Positions 1 to 8,913 of a stretch of DNA of 64,000 nucleotides are shown piece after piece; the first letter of the stretch is position 1, and every line of letters starts with the position of its first letter. The notes under the pieces were generated by a model. It was not told the origin of the DNA and made no database searches. It was given only the letters and a program-made list of their open reading frames with translations. The stretch covers positions 2,462,001-2,526,000 of the forward strand of contig NC_011026.1 in NCBI RefSeq assembly GCF_000020525.1. The letters are read 5' to 3'. Origin of the DNA: Chloroherpeton thalassium ATCC 35110 (GTDB taxonomy: Bacteria > Bacteroidota > Chlorobiia > Chlorobiales > Chloroherpetonaceae). Both the position numbers and the translations under genes were made by a program.

Positions 1-692
1 AAACCACACCATTTTATCCCCGCAGTCCTTATGCTGTTGCTAAACTTTATGCGTATTGGATTACAGTTAATTACCGCGAGTCTTACAATATGTATGCTTG
101 TAATGGTATTCTTTTTAATCATGAATCACCGCGACGAGGTGAGACTTTCGTCACACGAAAAATCACTCGTGGTCTGACCAATATTGCTCAAGGCTTAGAG
201 AAATGTCTCTATATGGGCAACTTGGCTTCACTCCGAGATTGGGGGCATGCTAAAGATTATGTTCGCATGCAATGGATGATGCTTCAGCAAGATACACCGG
301 AAGACTTTGTGATCGCAACTGGTTATCAATACTCTGTTCGTCAGTTTATTGAGTGGTCAGCCAAGAAATTGGGCATAGCGCTCCGCTTTGAAGGTGACGG
401 TGTAGATGAGATTGGTGTTATTGATGCAATCACTGGAGAGGACGCTCCTGCGTTGAAAGTTGGAGATGTAATTGTTCGGGTTGACCCACGATATTTTAGA
501 CCAGCGGAGGTCGAAACTCTTTTAGGCGATCCGACCAAAGCCAAGCAGCAACTTGGCTGGACACCGAAAATCACAGCTCAAGAAATGTGTGCGGAAATGG
601 TCGCCGAAGACCTGATTATTGCTAAACGGCATGCCCTTTTAAAACAGCACGGATATCAAGCACCGATTTCAATAGAAAATTATCATGGCTAA
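1..692 (+). CDS. gmd: GDP-mannose 4,6-dehydratase, C-terminal part (gene runs off the left edge)
   Basis: Converts GDP-mannose to GDP-4-keto-6-deoxymannose, the first step to GDP-L-fucose; an NAD(P)-dependent short-chain dehydrogenase of the cytoplasm. The reading frame is open from base 3, so the ATG at 90 is internal and the start lies outside the window. The first visible residues contain the SDR active-site motif YAVAK followed by the family stretch [16 protein letters not shown] and [16 protein letters not shown], which is diagnostic of GMD. The end overlaps the next gene (fcl) by 8 bases, as expected for translationally coupled gmd-fcl. Identity is secure; only the N-terminal NADP-binding half is missing, because of the window edge and not a mutation. 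Confidence 0.97.
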   Translation, partial: TTPFYPRSPYAVAKLYAYWITVNYRESYNMYACNGILFNHESPRRGETFVTRKITRGLTNIAQGLEKCLYMGNLASLRDWGHAKDYVRMQWMMLQQDTPEDFVIATGYQYSVRQFIEWSAKKLGIALRFEGDGVDEIGVIDAITGEDAPALKVGDVIVRVDPRYFRPAEVETLLGDPTKAKQQLGWTPKITAQEMCAEMVAEDLIIAKRHALLKQHGYQAPISIENYHG

Positions 693-1656
693 TTTAGAAG
701 CAAAAATTTTTGTCGCGGGTCATCGCGGCATGGTCGGCAGCGCGATTGTTCGCCGCTTAAAATCCTTAGGGTATTCGAATATCGTTACGCGGACTCGCTC
801 CGAGCTTGAGCTGCTCAATCAAAAAGCCGTTCAGGATTTTTTTCAGAGCAAAAAGTTTGACGAAGTTTATTTAGCGGCGGCAAAAGTCGGCGGCATTCAC
901 GCAAATAATACTTATCCCGCCGAGTTCATCTATGAAAATATGATGATTGAGGCCAATATTATCCATGCGGCTCATCAAAACGAGGTGCAAAAGTTACTTT
1001 TTTTAGGGAGTAGTTGTATTTACCCAAAGTTTGCTCCTCAGCCAATGAATGAAAACGCATTGCTAACGGGACAGCTTGAAGCCACCAATGAGCCTTACGC
1101 GATTGCGAAAATTGCCGGAATCAAGTTGTGTGAAAGTTATAATCGTCAATATGATCGAGATTATCGTAGTGTAATGCCGACAAATCTTTATGGGCCTGGA
1201 GATAATTTTCATCCTGAAAATAGTCATGTGATACCAGCTCTATTACGAAGATTTCACGAAGCGGTGAATAGTAGAGTAAAAGAAGTTGTAATTTGGGGAT
1301 CTGGGAAACCAATGCGTGAGTTTTTGCATGTGGACGATATGGCGGCAGCAAGTGTGCATGTGATGAATTTAGATAAATCCATTTACGATACACATACCGA
1401 ACCGATGCTTTCCCATATTAATGTAGGAACAGGCGTAGATTGTACGATTCGAGAGCTTGCCGAGACCGTTGCAAAAGTGACAGGGTTTCAAGGCGAATTA
1501 AAATTTGACGCCTCCAAACCGGACGGGACGCCAAGAAAATTGTTGGATGTTTCGCGTCTTGCTTCGCTTGGGTGGAATGCCAGTATTTCATTAGAAGAAG
1601 GGCTTGCTCAGACATACAGATGGTTTTTGGAACATCAAGAGATTTTTAGAAAGTAA
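685..1656 (+). CDS. fcl: GDP-L-fucose synthase (GDP-4-keto-6-deoxymannose 3,5-epimerase/4-reductase)
   Basis: Completes GDP-L-fucose synthesis from the Gmd product using NADPH. The 323 residues match the usual family length. The Rossmann glycine motif GHRGMVGSA is at residues 12-20; the catalytic triad is visible as Ser109/Ser110 in LGSSCIYP, Tyr138 and Lys142 in YAIAK, which are the positions known for the E. coli enzyme within two residues. The start ATG at 685 overlaps the gmd stop. Together the pair shows that the downstream glycan contains fucose or a derivative. A strong terminator follows before the AT-rich flippase gene, so gmd-fcl seems to be a separate transcription unit from the following genes. 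Confidence 0.97.
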   Translation: MANLEAKIFVAGHRGMVGSAIVRRLKSLGYSNIVTRTRSELELLNQKAVQDFFQSKKFDEVYLAAAKVGGIHANNTYPAEFIYENMMIEANIIHAAHQNEVQKLLFLGSSCIYPKFAPQPMNENALLTGQLEATNEPYAIAKIAGIKLCESYNRQYDRDYRSVMPTNLYGPGDNFHPENSHVIPALLRRFHEAVNSRVKEVVIWGSGKPMREFLHVDDMAAASVHVMNLDKSIYDTHTEPMLSHINVGTGVDCTIRELAETVAKVTGFQGELKFDASKPDGTPRKLLDVSRLASLGWNASISLEEGLAQTYRWFLEHQEIFRK

Positions 1657-1694
1657 AGAACATCGTTACCATAAAATAAATTATTTAGTATAAT

Positions 1695-1728
1695 AGCCGT
1701 AAAACAACTTTGTTATACGGCTTTTTTT
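1695..1728 (+). terminator. Rho-independent terminator after fcl
   Basis: A 13-base stem with one mismatch (1695-1707 with 1710-1722) with the base-paired core AGCCGTA/TACGGCT is followed directly by a run of T. It separates gmd-fcl from the AT-rich glycan genes. Confidence 0.85.
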
Positions 1729-1752
1729 ATTAAAAACACGTGAAAAATTTTG

Positions 1753-3003
1753 ATGAAATTAAAATTTATTATAAATAATCAAGAAAAGAAAAAAATTTTA
1801 GCAAATTTTTTTTCCTTATTTTTATTGCAGGGAATTAATTATCTAATTCCGTTAATTACATTTCCATATTTGGTTAGAGTTGTTGGTGTTGAAAAATATG
1901 GGCTTTTATCTTTTACTGTTTCTATAATAAATTATTTTAGTGTTGTGATTGATTACGGTTTTAATCTCACGGCAACAAAAGATGTGGCGATAAATAGGGA
2001 AAATAAAGAAAAACTAAAAGAAATTTTTAGTTCAGTAATGATTATAAAATCCATGATGATGTTTGCTTCTTTCGTTTTTTTATTTGTTATGGTTGTTAGT
2101 GTGAGGAAATTTAGACAAGACTACTTGATTTATTTTTTAAGTTTTGGAATGGTAGTTGGCCAGATGTTATTTCCTGTTTGGTTTTTCCAAGGAATTGAGA
2201 AAATGAAGTATATTACCTATCTGAATGTGCTATCGAAAGCTGTTTTTGCGATTTCAATATTTTTATTTGTAAAGCATGAAAGTGATTTTTACCTTGTCCC
2301 TACATTTACATCAGCAGGATTTATTATTTCTGGCATATGGGCACTTTTTTTGATGAAAAAGAAATTTGGAATTTTATTTGAATGGCAAAGTTCAAAAACA
2401 ATAAAATATTATTTGTTTGATGGTTGGGATATTTTTGTTTCTAGGGTTTTTGGGGCAATGTATAGAAATTCAAATGTTGTCATACTTGGTTTTTTGACGA
2501 ATAATATGTTTGTTGGATATTACTCTATTGCCGAGAAGATAATAAAAATATTGCAAAGTATGCAAGATGTATTTGGAAATGCTCTTTTTCCATTTCTTGG
2601 AAGAAAAAATGATGATGATAAATCTGCTTTTTTGAAATTGAATAATCGGTATATTAAATATATAGTTTTTCTTTATGCGGTTATGACCATTTTGCTGTTT
2701 TCTTATTCTGATTTTTTAAGTCTTTTGTTTTTTGGTGATTATAATGATAACGTGATTCTGAATGTTAAAATAATGAGTTTGGTTGTTTTTATTGGCGGTA
2801 TGAATTATTACTACGGTATTTTAGGATTGGTTTCAATGGGGTATAAAAAAGAATTTTCAAATTATGTTGTTGTGATTGGTGTTTTGAATTTTGCTTTATG
2901 TTATTTTTTTGTTGCTATGTATCAAGATTTAGGTGCTGTTATAGCTTTTGTTGTTAGCGAATGTTTATTGCTGATATTAATAGGTAAAAAATTTATAAAT
3001 TGA
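1753..3003 (+). CDS. Wzx-like polysaccharide (O-antigen) flippase
   Basis: Multi-pass inner-membrane protein of about 416 residues, in the range for MOP-superfamily flippases that move undecaprenyl-linked repeat units across the membrane. The N-terminus has the family pattern: an amphipathic start, then FFSLFLLQGINYLIPLITFP and YLVRVVGVEKYGLLSF, which is typical of RfbX/Wzx proteins. About a dozen hydrophobic segments can be seen. An alternative TTG lies one codon upstream at 1750; the ATG at 1753 is preferred. The gene is strikingly AT-rich compared with fcl, as are the next five genes, suggesting horizontal acquisition. Substrate cannot be read from sequence. Confidence 0.9.
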   Translation: MKLKFIINNQEKKKILANFFSLFLLQGINYLIPLITFPYLVRVVGVEKYGLLSFTVSIINYFSVVIDYGFNLTATKDVAINRENKEKLKEIFSSVMIIKSMMMFASFVFLFVMVVSVRKFRQDYLIYFLSFGMVVGQMLFPVWFFQGIEKMKYITYLNVLSKAVFAISIFLFVKHESDFYLVPTFTSAGFIISGIWALFLMKKKFGILFEWQSSKTIKYYLFDGWDIFVSRVFGAMYRNSNVVILGFLTNNMFVGYYSIAEKIIKILQSMQDVFGNALFPFLGRKNDDDKSAFLKLNNRYIKYIVFLYAVMTILLFSYSDFLSLLFFGDYNDNVILNVKIMSLVVFIGGMNYYYGILGLVSMGYKKEFSNYVVVIGVLNFALCYFFVAMYQDLGAVIAFVVSECLLLILIGKKFIN

Positions 3004-3012
3004 CAAAAAAAT

Positions 3013-4011
3013 ATGAAAACAATTGTAGTGATTGTGACATACGGAAATAGATTTTGCTTTTTGGAAAAAGTAATAAATAGTGTGTTCGATGAAGGTATTC
3101 AAAAAATTATTGTTATAGATAATAATTCTGTAGAAGAAAGTAGGATGAAATTAAAAGAATATGAAGATAAAAATAAAGAAAAAATAAAAGTCGTGTATCT
3201 TGATGATAATTATGGATCAGCAGGTGGGTTTAAAAGAGGATTGCAAGAAGCATATAATGATAATAATTGCGATTTTATTTGGCTATTAGATGATGATAAT
3301 ACTCCTAAAAAAGGTGCTTATATCGCATTAGTGGATTTTTGGGAAAAAAATAAAATGAATAAACATAAAAATATCTTGATCTCATTAAGAAAAGATAGGC
3401 GTGTTTACTTTGATTCTATAAAATATGACGATCCGGAAATTTTAATTGGTAAGCCAAATAGTTTTATGCAGTTTGACATTCTTGAGTATTTAAAAAATAA
3501 ATTTCGCAAGCGAGATGAGGATGACTCTTTTCTCTTTGGGAAAAATTATGGAGAATCTTATCAAGCTCCTTATGGAGGAATGTTTCTAAATAAAAAACTT
3601 ATTGATATAATTGGTTATCCAAATGAGAAGTTTTTTTTATATACTGACGATACTGAATATTCTTATAGAGTGATTCAAAATGACGGAAAAATTTATGTTG
3701 TTCTAAATAGTTTAATAGAGGATATTGATACATCATGGCAAAATACGTCTAATAAAAATTTTTTTTCTTTACCCGTATTAGATACAGAATTTGATTTTAG
3801 AGTATTCTATTCTTTTAGAAATAGAACTTTTTTTGAAATAAAAAATAGAGTAAATAATAAGTTTTTGTATTTTTTAAACATGTTGATCTTTTTAAGTTTT
3901 ATATTTTTATTTGCTTTATTGAGATTTGATTTTAAACGGTTTCGGTTGGTATGTAAAGCTACTTATGATGGTTTATTGGGGGATCTCGGTAAAAAAGAGG
4001 ATTTTAATTAA
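3013..4011 (+). CDS. Family 2 glycosyltransferase with C-terminal membrane segment
   Basis: A 332-residue GT-A enzyme. The N-terminal nucleotide-binding region reads TIVVIVTYGNRF then IIVIDNNS; the metal-binding acidic motif is LLDDDN near residue 93; the acceptor region has YGGMFLNKKL and the acidic pair FFLYTDDTEYSYRV. A hydrophobic segment (FLNMLIFLSFIFLFALL) near residue 287 should tether it to the inner membrane. It starts 9 bases after the flippase stop, so the two are in one operon. The sugar donor is unknown. Composition is AT-rich like its neighbours. Confidence 0.9.
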   Translation: MKTIVVIVTYGNRFCFLEKVINSVFDEGIQKIIVIDNNSVEESRMKLKEYEDKNKEKIKVVYLDDNYGSAGGFKRGLQEAYNDNNCDFIWLLDDDNTPKKGAYIALVDFWEKNKMNKHKNILISLRKDRRVYFDSIKYDDPEILIGKPNSFMQFDILEYLKNKFRKRDEDDSFLFGKNYGESYQAPYGGMFLNKKLIDIIGYPNEKFFLYTDDTEYSYRVIQNDGKIYVVLNSLIEDIDTSWQNTSNKNFFSLPVLDTEFDFRVFYSFRNRTFFEIKNRVNNKFLYFLNMLIFLSFIFLFALLRFDFKRFRLVCKATYDGLLGDLGKKEDFN

Positions 4012-4031
4012 AAATTCTATTATCACTTATT

Positions 4032-4802
4032 ATGGAATATGTATATAATGCTGACACACTTGTTGTGTATACAGCTTTATTTGGTGATTATGATGATTTA
4101 GTTGAACCGCAAAAAAAATTTCAAAAATGTGATTTTATATGTTTTACTGATCAAAAAAATTTAAAATCAAGCATATGGAAATTCATTTTTGTGGAAAATT
4201 CTGAGCTATCCCCAAGTATGATGAATAGAAAATATAAGATACTTCCACACTTGTTTTTAAAAGAGTATAAGTATAGTTTATATATTGATGCTAATATCGG
4301 TATTATAGAAAATCCGTATGATTTACTCAAAAAATATATGGATGAATATGATTTTGTTGCTCCAAAGCATTTTGAAAGAGTATGTCTGTATGAGGAAGCG
4401 AAAGAATGCGTAATATTGGGAAGAGTAAGCTATTCAGAAACATTAAATCAAATGAAAGAATATAGAATAAAAAAATTCCCTAAGAATTTCGGTTTATCTG
4501 AGAATAATATATTACTCAGAAAACACAATTATAGAAATGTTATTAATTTAATGACTGATTGGTGGGCTGAGCTAAATAAATGGACTAAAAGAGATCAGTT
4601 GAGTTTAGGTTATGTATTATGGAAAAACGGTTCTGTCTTTCGTTTTATGAATGAAAGTGCGAGAAAAGGAATGTATTTTAAATATTTCTTTCATAGATTT
4701 ACGAAAAAAGAAGTGTTCCTATTCAAAGTAAAATATAGAACTTTAATTTCTTTAAGAAGATTATATTATGCATATAAATTTGAAAAAGACTTATCTAAAT
4801 AG
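4032..4802 (+). CDS. DUF616 (TOD1/MUCI70-like) glycosyltransferase-related protein
   Basis: A 256-residue protein. The start YTALFGDYDDLVEP, then CDFICFTDQ, then MNRKYKILPH and LYIDANIGI match the DUF616 family found in capsule and O-antigen clusters and related to plant TOD1/MUCI70 glycosyltransferase-like proteins. There is no signal peptide, so it is probably cytoplasmic or peripheral. It sits 20 bases after a family 2 glycosyltransferase and its 3' end overlaps the polymerase gene by 35 bases. It most likely adds one sugar of the repeat unit; donor and linkage are unknown. Confidence 0.8.
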   Translation: MEYVYNADTLVVYTALFGDYDDLVEPQKKFQKCDFICFTDQKNLKSSIWKFIFVENSELSPSMMNRKYKILPHLFLKEYKYSLYIDANIGIIENPYDLLKKYMDEYDFVAPKHFERVCLYEEAKECVILGRVSYSETLNQMKEYRIKKFPKNFGLSENNILLRKHNYRNVINLMTDWWAELNKWTKRDQLSLGYVLWKNGSVFRFMNESARKGMYFKYFFHRFTKKEVFLFKVKYRTLISLRRLYYAYKFEKDLSK

Positions 4803-5790
4803 ATTGAAGATAAGTAAAAGTTTTTTTATTTATTTTCCAGTAGTCGCATTAATTATTATTGTTGCTGGATTTAGGCCTATTGGGTTAGATCTTGATTCTA
4901 ATGCTTATATTGAGGCATTGAGTTTTAATGTGAATTTTATTGATAAGGAACCAACGTTTTGGATTATTCGTTATATGAATAATCTTTTTTTTCAAGGAAA
5001 TATACATTTTTTTTTTTTGATTTATGCTATTATTGGTGTAAGCATAAAACTATATGTGATTCGGAAGTTTTCTGTTAGCCCCATTTTTAGCTTTGCAACG
5101 TACATTTCTATGTTTTTTATCCTCCAAGAAATGACTCAAATACGAGCAGGAGTTGCAATCGGTATTGTTTTTTGGGCTATTAATGATGTTGTAAAAAAGC
5201 AGGCAATGAGTTTTTTGTTGAAAATATTTATGGCTACATTGTTTCATTATTCTGCGATTATAATGCTGATTTTTTATTTTTTTTCGACAGAAAAAAAAAT
5301 AATGGTTTTTTATTTTCTGTTACCTATAATCGGTATTGCGATGTCATTTAGCCATGTTCTTTTTTTTGCTACACAATATCTTGCCTCGGTACTGCCGGAG
5401 TTTTTATCTGCTAAGTTAAAAATTTATTTGTTTTTAATGAAAGAAAAACAGTTAAAGTCTGTAACTCCTTTTAATTTTGGAAACTTTTTTATGTTGAGTG
5501 TTTATTATCTGAATTTTATTTTTTTTGATAAGCTAAAGTTGAGTGAGTTTTATAAAAAGTATTATTTGTTGTGTTTGAAATTGCTGGGATGGGGATTCTT
5601 TATTTTATTTGGTTTTTCTTTTATTGAGGTATTTGCGTATAGACTAGCTAACTACTCTTTTTTTTCATTGGTTTTTTTATTGCCTTTAGTGATTGAATTT
5701 TTTTGTGAAAAGTATTTTATGTTTTTTTTCTTGACTATATATTTGATATACACTTTGGTGAAAAATATTAATATAATGCTTAAATTTTAA
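4768..5790 (+). CDS. EpsG/Wzy-like polysaccharide polymerase
   Basis: A 340-residue very hydrophobic protein with about ten membrane segments. The stretch FRPIGLDLDSNAYIEAL followed by EPTFWIIRYM resembles the EpsG family of polysaccharide polymerases, in which the D-x-x-x-Y and EP motifs lie in the first periplasmic loop. It would polymerise flipped repeat units. The ATG at 4768 overlaps the previous gene by 35 bases; a TTG at 4804 is an alternative that would remove the overlap. It is the only polymerase candidate among the glycan genes in view. AT-rich composition as in neighbours. Confidence 0.75.
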   Translation: MHINLKKTYLNRLKISKSFFIYFPVVALIIIVAGFRPIGLDLDSNAYIEALSFNVNFIDKEPTFWIIRYMNNLFFQGNIHFFFLIYAIIGVSIKLYVIRKFSVSPIFSFATYISMFFILQEMTQIRAGVAIGIVFWAINDVVKKQAMSFLLKIFMATLFHYSAIIMLIFYFFSTEKKIMVFYFLLPIIGIAMSFSHVLFFATQYLASVLPEFLSAKLKIYLFLMKEKQLKSVTPFNFGNFFMLSVYYLNFIFFDKLKLSEFYKKYYLLCLKLLGWGFFILFGFSFIEVFAYRLANYSFFSLVFLLPLVIEFFCEKYFMFFFLTIYLIYTLVKNINIMLKF

Positions 5791-5792
5791 AT

Positions 5793-6668
5793 ATGAATTT
5801 AGATGTCATATATGTAACGTACAATCCAAATTTGAATTTTTTAGAACAGTCAATTAACAGCATTGTACGAAATGTTAGAAAAGTGTATGTGGTAGATAAT
5901 ACTCCAGGTAAAGCAAAATATTTAGAGAATTATGCCAGTGATAAAATTGAAGTGGTGTATTTGAATGCTAATATGGGTATTGCCTATGCTCAAAATGTAG
6001 GGATAAAAAAATCCATTAAGAATGGATCTGATTATGTTCTTTTATCGGATCAAGATACAATATATCCTGAAGATTATTTGTTTGATATGTTGAAATCTTT
6101 TGAGTTAAGTGAAAATGCGATAGCGTGCGTGCCGCTTTTTAGAGATATTAATCAAAAAAAAGCAAATGAAGGCTTTATAAGAAAGTATCCTTTTGGATTT
6201 AAAAAATTTTACCCGGCTAAAGGAAAATATGAAGTTTTTCAAGCTATTGCATCTGGAAAAATTATTAGCATGAAGCTCCTAAAAAAAGTGGGTTTCATGA
6301 ATGAGGACTTGTTTATAGATTGGGTTGATTTGGAGTGGTGTTGGAGAGCACATAAAAAGGGGTATAAAATAATTGGTAATGCTGATGTCACGATTACCCA
6401 TCAGCTGGGTGATAATGCTAAAGATATAGGGTTTAGGGAAGTAAATTTACGCAGTCCATTTAGGCATTATTACATAACAAGAAATGCTTTTTATTTGTCT
6501 CTGCAAAGCCCTGATTTGGATTTGTTGCATAGAGCGATTTTGTTTCTAAAATCAATTCGCTATATAATAGGATTTCCTCTGTTGTCAAAGCCTCATCTTA
6601 CCCATTTAAGATATGTTTTATTAGGGTTTTTTCATGGAATAATAGGGAAATTAGGTGAATTAAAATGA
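5793..6668 (+). CDS. Family 2 glycosyltransferase, rhamnosyltransferase-like
   Basis: A 291-residue GT-A protein. It starts two bases after the polymerase stop. Motifs: DVIYVTYNPN at the N-terminus, VYVVDNT, NMGIAYAQNVGI, the DxD-type LLSDQDT near residue 87, and a WVDLEWCWRAHKKGY segment followed by a histidine (THQLGD), an order common in rhamnosyltransferase-type enzymes of O-antigen clusters. No membrane anchor is obvious apart from a hydrophobic C-terminal stretch. The substrate assignment is inference from family resemblance; the fold assignment is firm. Confidence 0.88.
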   Translation: MNLDVIYVTYNPNLNFLEQSINSIVRNVRKVYVVDNTPGKAKYLENYASDKIEVVYLNANMGIAYAQNVGIKKSIKNGSDYVLLSDQDTIYPEDYLFDMLKSFELSENAIACVPLFRDINQKKANEGFIRKYPFGFKKFYPAKGKYEVFQAIASGKIISMKLLKKVGFMNEDLFIDWVDLEWCWRAHKKGYKIIGNADVTITHQLGDNAKDIGFREVNLRSPFRHYYITRNAFYLSLQSPDLDLLHRAILFLKSIRYIIGFPLLSKPHLTHLRYVLLGFFHGIIGKLGELK

Positions 6669-7486
6669 AAATATCGGGTTCGGTTGTATTATTTCATAAT
6701 AAAAAAGAAGAAGTATTAAAATCCATAAGAAGTTTTTTAAATACTGAGTTGGATGCTAAAATTTATCTTTTAGATAATTCTTTTGTTGATGATCTGAAAG
6801 AACTTTCAGCATATGATCAGCGAATAGTGTATACTTTTAATAATATTAACTTAGGATATGGTTCTGCTCATAACATTGCGATAAAAAAAAGCATTTCCGA
6901 TGATGTTCATTACCATTTGGTTCTGAATCCTGATGTTTATTTTGAAAGAGGTGTATTAGAAAAATTGATTTCTTTTATGGAAAAAAACAAGGATATTGCA
7001 AATGTTATGCCGAATATTCTATATCCTGATGGCTCAACTCAATATTTATGTAAGTTACTGCCTTCACCAGTTGATTTGATTTTTAGGAGATTTATTCCAT
7101 TGAAGGCGTGGAAAGAAAAAAGAAATAATATGTATGAACTTAGGTTTACTGATTATAAAAATATTATGAATGTTCCTTCATTATCAGGTTGCTTTATGTT
7201 TCTTAGAATAGAAGCTTTGAAAAAAGTCGGGATATTTGATGAGAATATATTTATGTATTTAGAAGATGTCGATTTGAATAGACGACTTCATCAAAAATAT
7301 AAAACAGTGTTTTATCCTGCGGCAAGCGTATACCATGCGTATGGAAAAGAATCATACAAAAATAAAAAATTATTAATGTATCATATTCGATCCGCTATTT
7401 ATTACTTTAATAAATGGGGATGGTTTTTTGATTCTGAACGGAAATTCATAAATAGAAGGACATTAAATGTTATTTCAAATGAGTAG
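6665..7486 (+). CDS. Family 2 glycosyltransferase
   Basis: A 273-residue GT-A enzyme. The start ATG overlaps the previous stop as ATGA, so translation is coupled. Motifs: GSVVLFHNKKEEV, IYLLDNS, NLGYGSAHNIAI, the NPD metal-site variant in LVLNPDVYF, and the acceptor segment GCFMFLRIEALKKVGIFDE followed by MYLEDVDLNRR, all typical of the WbbL-type rhamnosyltransferase group. It is the last AT-rich gene of the polysaccharide operon. No clear terminator lies directly after it. Confidence 0.88.
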   Translation: MKISGSVVLFHNKKEEVLKSIRSFLNTELDAKIYLLDNSFVDDLKELSAYDQRIVYTFNNINLGYGSAHNIAIKKSISDDVHYHLVLNPDVYFERGVLEKLISFMEKNKDIANVMPNILYPDGSTQYLCKLLPSPVDLIFRRFIPLKAWKEKRNNMYELRFTDYKNIMNVPSLSGCFMFLRIEALKKVGIFDENIFMYLEDVDLNRRLHQKYKTVFYPAASVYHAYGKESYKNKKLLMYHIRSAIYYFNKWGWFFDSERKFINRRTLNVISNE

Positions 7487-7768
7487 TCTAATTAACAGGT
7501 GAGAGATTTTTTTGCTATGAACGCGTTAGTTCTTGTCGTAACAGAATCGGTTAGGCTGCTTTTTTGATTCCCTATGGGATTTTTTGATTAAATCTGCTTT
7601 TCTCCCCATTAAATTAAATATCTGAAAATGAAATATACAGTGCGCTATTTTCCACAAGGTTTTATTGTGGATTTTGGCGCGTTTTTATTCGATTTTCAAA
7701 TAAAAGTGTATCTTTGCAGGATATTTTTGAACCAAAAATCACTATAAGCAGTCCTCAGAAAAGCGGTT
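7487..7768. other. Intergenic region between glycan operon and bchI leader
   Basis: About 280 bases without a supported gene. It contains a weak TCCC/GGGA hairpin followed by T near 7568-7586 that may end the glycan operon, and the larger inverted repeat listed separately. TATCTTTG at 7709-7716 fits the Bacteroidota -7 consensus TAnnTTTG, but no TTTG lies at the proper distance upstream, so it is only a weak bchI promoter candidate. Confidence 0.4.
7642..7680. repeat. Two-tier inverted repeat upstream of bchI
   Basis: TCCACAA (7651-7657) and TTGTGGA (7665-7671) form a perfect 7-base inverted repeat around a 7-base loop, enclosed by GCGC at 7642-7645 and 7677-7680. A run of T follows on the plus strand. 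It may be an operator for bchID or a transcript hairpin. Function is not known. Confidence 0.5.
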
Positions 7769-7831
7769 ATGAGTAAAGCAATTCAAGTGTTTTTCACCGC
7801 AAGGATGGGGCAATCCAACCGAGAAGAATAA
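7769..7831 (+). CDS. Possible 20-residue leader ORF before bchI
   Basis: An ATG at 7769 opens a 20-codon frame (MSKAIQVFFTARMGQSNREE) ending in TAA two bases before the bchI start codon. The tight spacing suggests translational coupling or a leader peptide. There is no strong Shine-Dalgarno sequence and no recognised family, so this could be chance. Confidence 0.3.
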   Translation: MSKAIQVFFTARMGQSNREE

Positions 7832-7833
7832 CT

Positions 7834-8913
7834 ATGAGTGCAGCATCCAAGACAATTAAAACAAAAGCAAAAGCATCAAAAGCTAAGAAAAAAACACCGG
7901 TATTTCCTTTTACCGCCATTGTCGGTCAAGAAGAAATGAAACTGAGTTTGTTATTGAATGTTATTGACCCGAAGATCGGTGGTGTCTTGGTTATGGGCCA
8001 TCGTGGAACAGGTAAAAGTACGACAGTTCGTGCTTTGGCAGACGTGCTTCCAATGATTTCAAAAGTCGAGGGTGACCCATACAACCGGACACTTGAAGAT
8101 TTTAAAAAAGCTCCTGAAAATGCGCGTTTGCGTCCAAAAGAAGAAGATGTTCCGGTTCCGGTAGTGGACTTGCCACTGGGTGCGACAGAAGATCGGGTTT
8201 GTGGTACCATCGATATCGAAAAAGCTCTCACCAGCGGTGTGAAGTCCTTCGAGCCTGGCTTGCTTGCTCAAGCGAACCGAGGGTTCTTGTATATTGACGA
8301 AGTTAACCTGCTCGATGATCACTTGGTCGACGTCTTGCTTGACGTAGCGGCAAGTGGCTGGAACGTGGTTGAGCGTGAAGGTATCAGTATCCGTCACCCC
8401 GCTCGTTTTGTGCTTGTTGGCTCTGGTAACCCTGAAGAAGGTGAACTTCGCCCACAACTTTTAGATCGTTTTGGGTTGCACGCACGAATTAACACTATTA
8501 CAGATGTTCGCCTCCGTGTTGAAATTGTAAAGCGCCGTCGTGAATACGATGAAGATCCATTTGGTTTTGTAGAAAAATGGCAGGATAAACAAGAAGAACT
8601 TCGTGAGCAGGTTACCAAAGCGAAAGAACTTGTTCAAGAGGTTGACATGCCAGATGATGTTCTAACGCTCGTTGCTCAGCTTTGCATGAACCTTGGCATC
8701 GATGGTCACCGTGGTGAATTGACTATTACTCGTACTTCACGTGCATATGCAGCACTTCAAGGTAGAAAAACGGTTACATTAGAAGATATTAAAGCAATTG
8801 CCGTGCCAGCGCTTCGCCACCGCCTACGCCGCGATCCATTAGAAACAATTGACGCGGGCGAAAAAGTTGAAAGAGAACTCGAAAAAGTACTTGGTTCTGT
8901 GGAGGTAGCATGA
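7834..8913 (+). CDS. bchI: Magnesium chelatase subunit I (AAA+ ATPase)
   Basis: ATPase subunit of the complex that inserts Mg into protoporphyrin IX, committing it to bacteriochlorophyll. The 359 residues show the AAA+ core: Walker A GHRGTGKS at 55-62, Walker B FLYIDEVNLL at 151-160, and the GNPEEGELRPQLLDRFGL sensor region after residue 205, which is the characteristic BchI/ChlI stretch. A lysine-rich extension occupies residues 8-20 before the core. The start ATG at 7834 follows the purine-rich GAGAAGAA. The stop overlaps bchD by ATGA, so I and D are co-translated. No bchH is present in the window, so the large subunit must be encoded elsewhere. Confidence 0.96.
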   Translation: MSAASKTIKTKAKASKAKKKTPVFPFTAIVGQEEMKLSLLLNVIDPKIGGVLVMGHRGTGKSTTVRALADVLPMISKVEGDPYNRTLEDFKKAPENARLRPKEEDVPVPVVDLPLGATEDRVCGTIDIEKALTSGVKSFEPGLLAQANRGFLYIDEVNLLDDHLVDVLLDVAASGWNVVEREGISIRHPARFVLVGSGNPEEGELRPQLLDRFGLHARINTITDVRLRVEIVKRRREYDEDPFGFVEKWQDKQEELREQVTKAKELVQEVDMPDDVLTLVAQLCMNLGIDGHRGELTITRTSRAYAALQGRKTVTLEDIKAIAVPALRHRLRRDPLETIDAGEKVERELEKVLGSVEVA

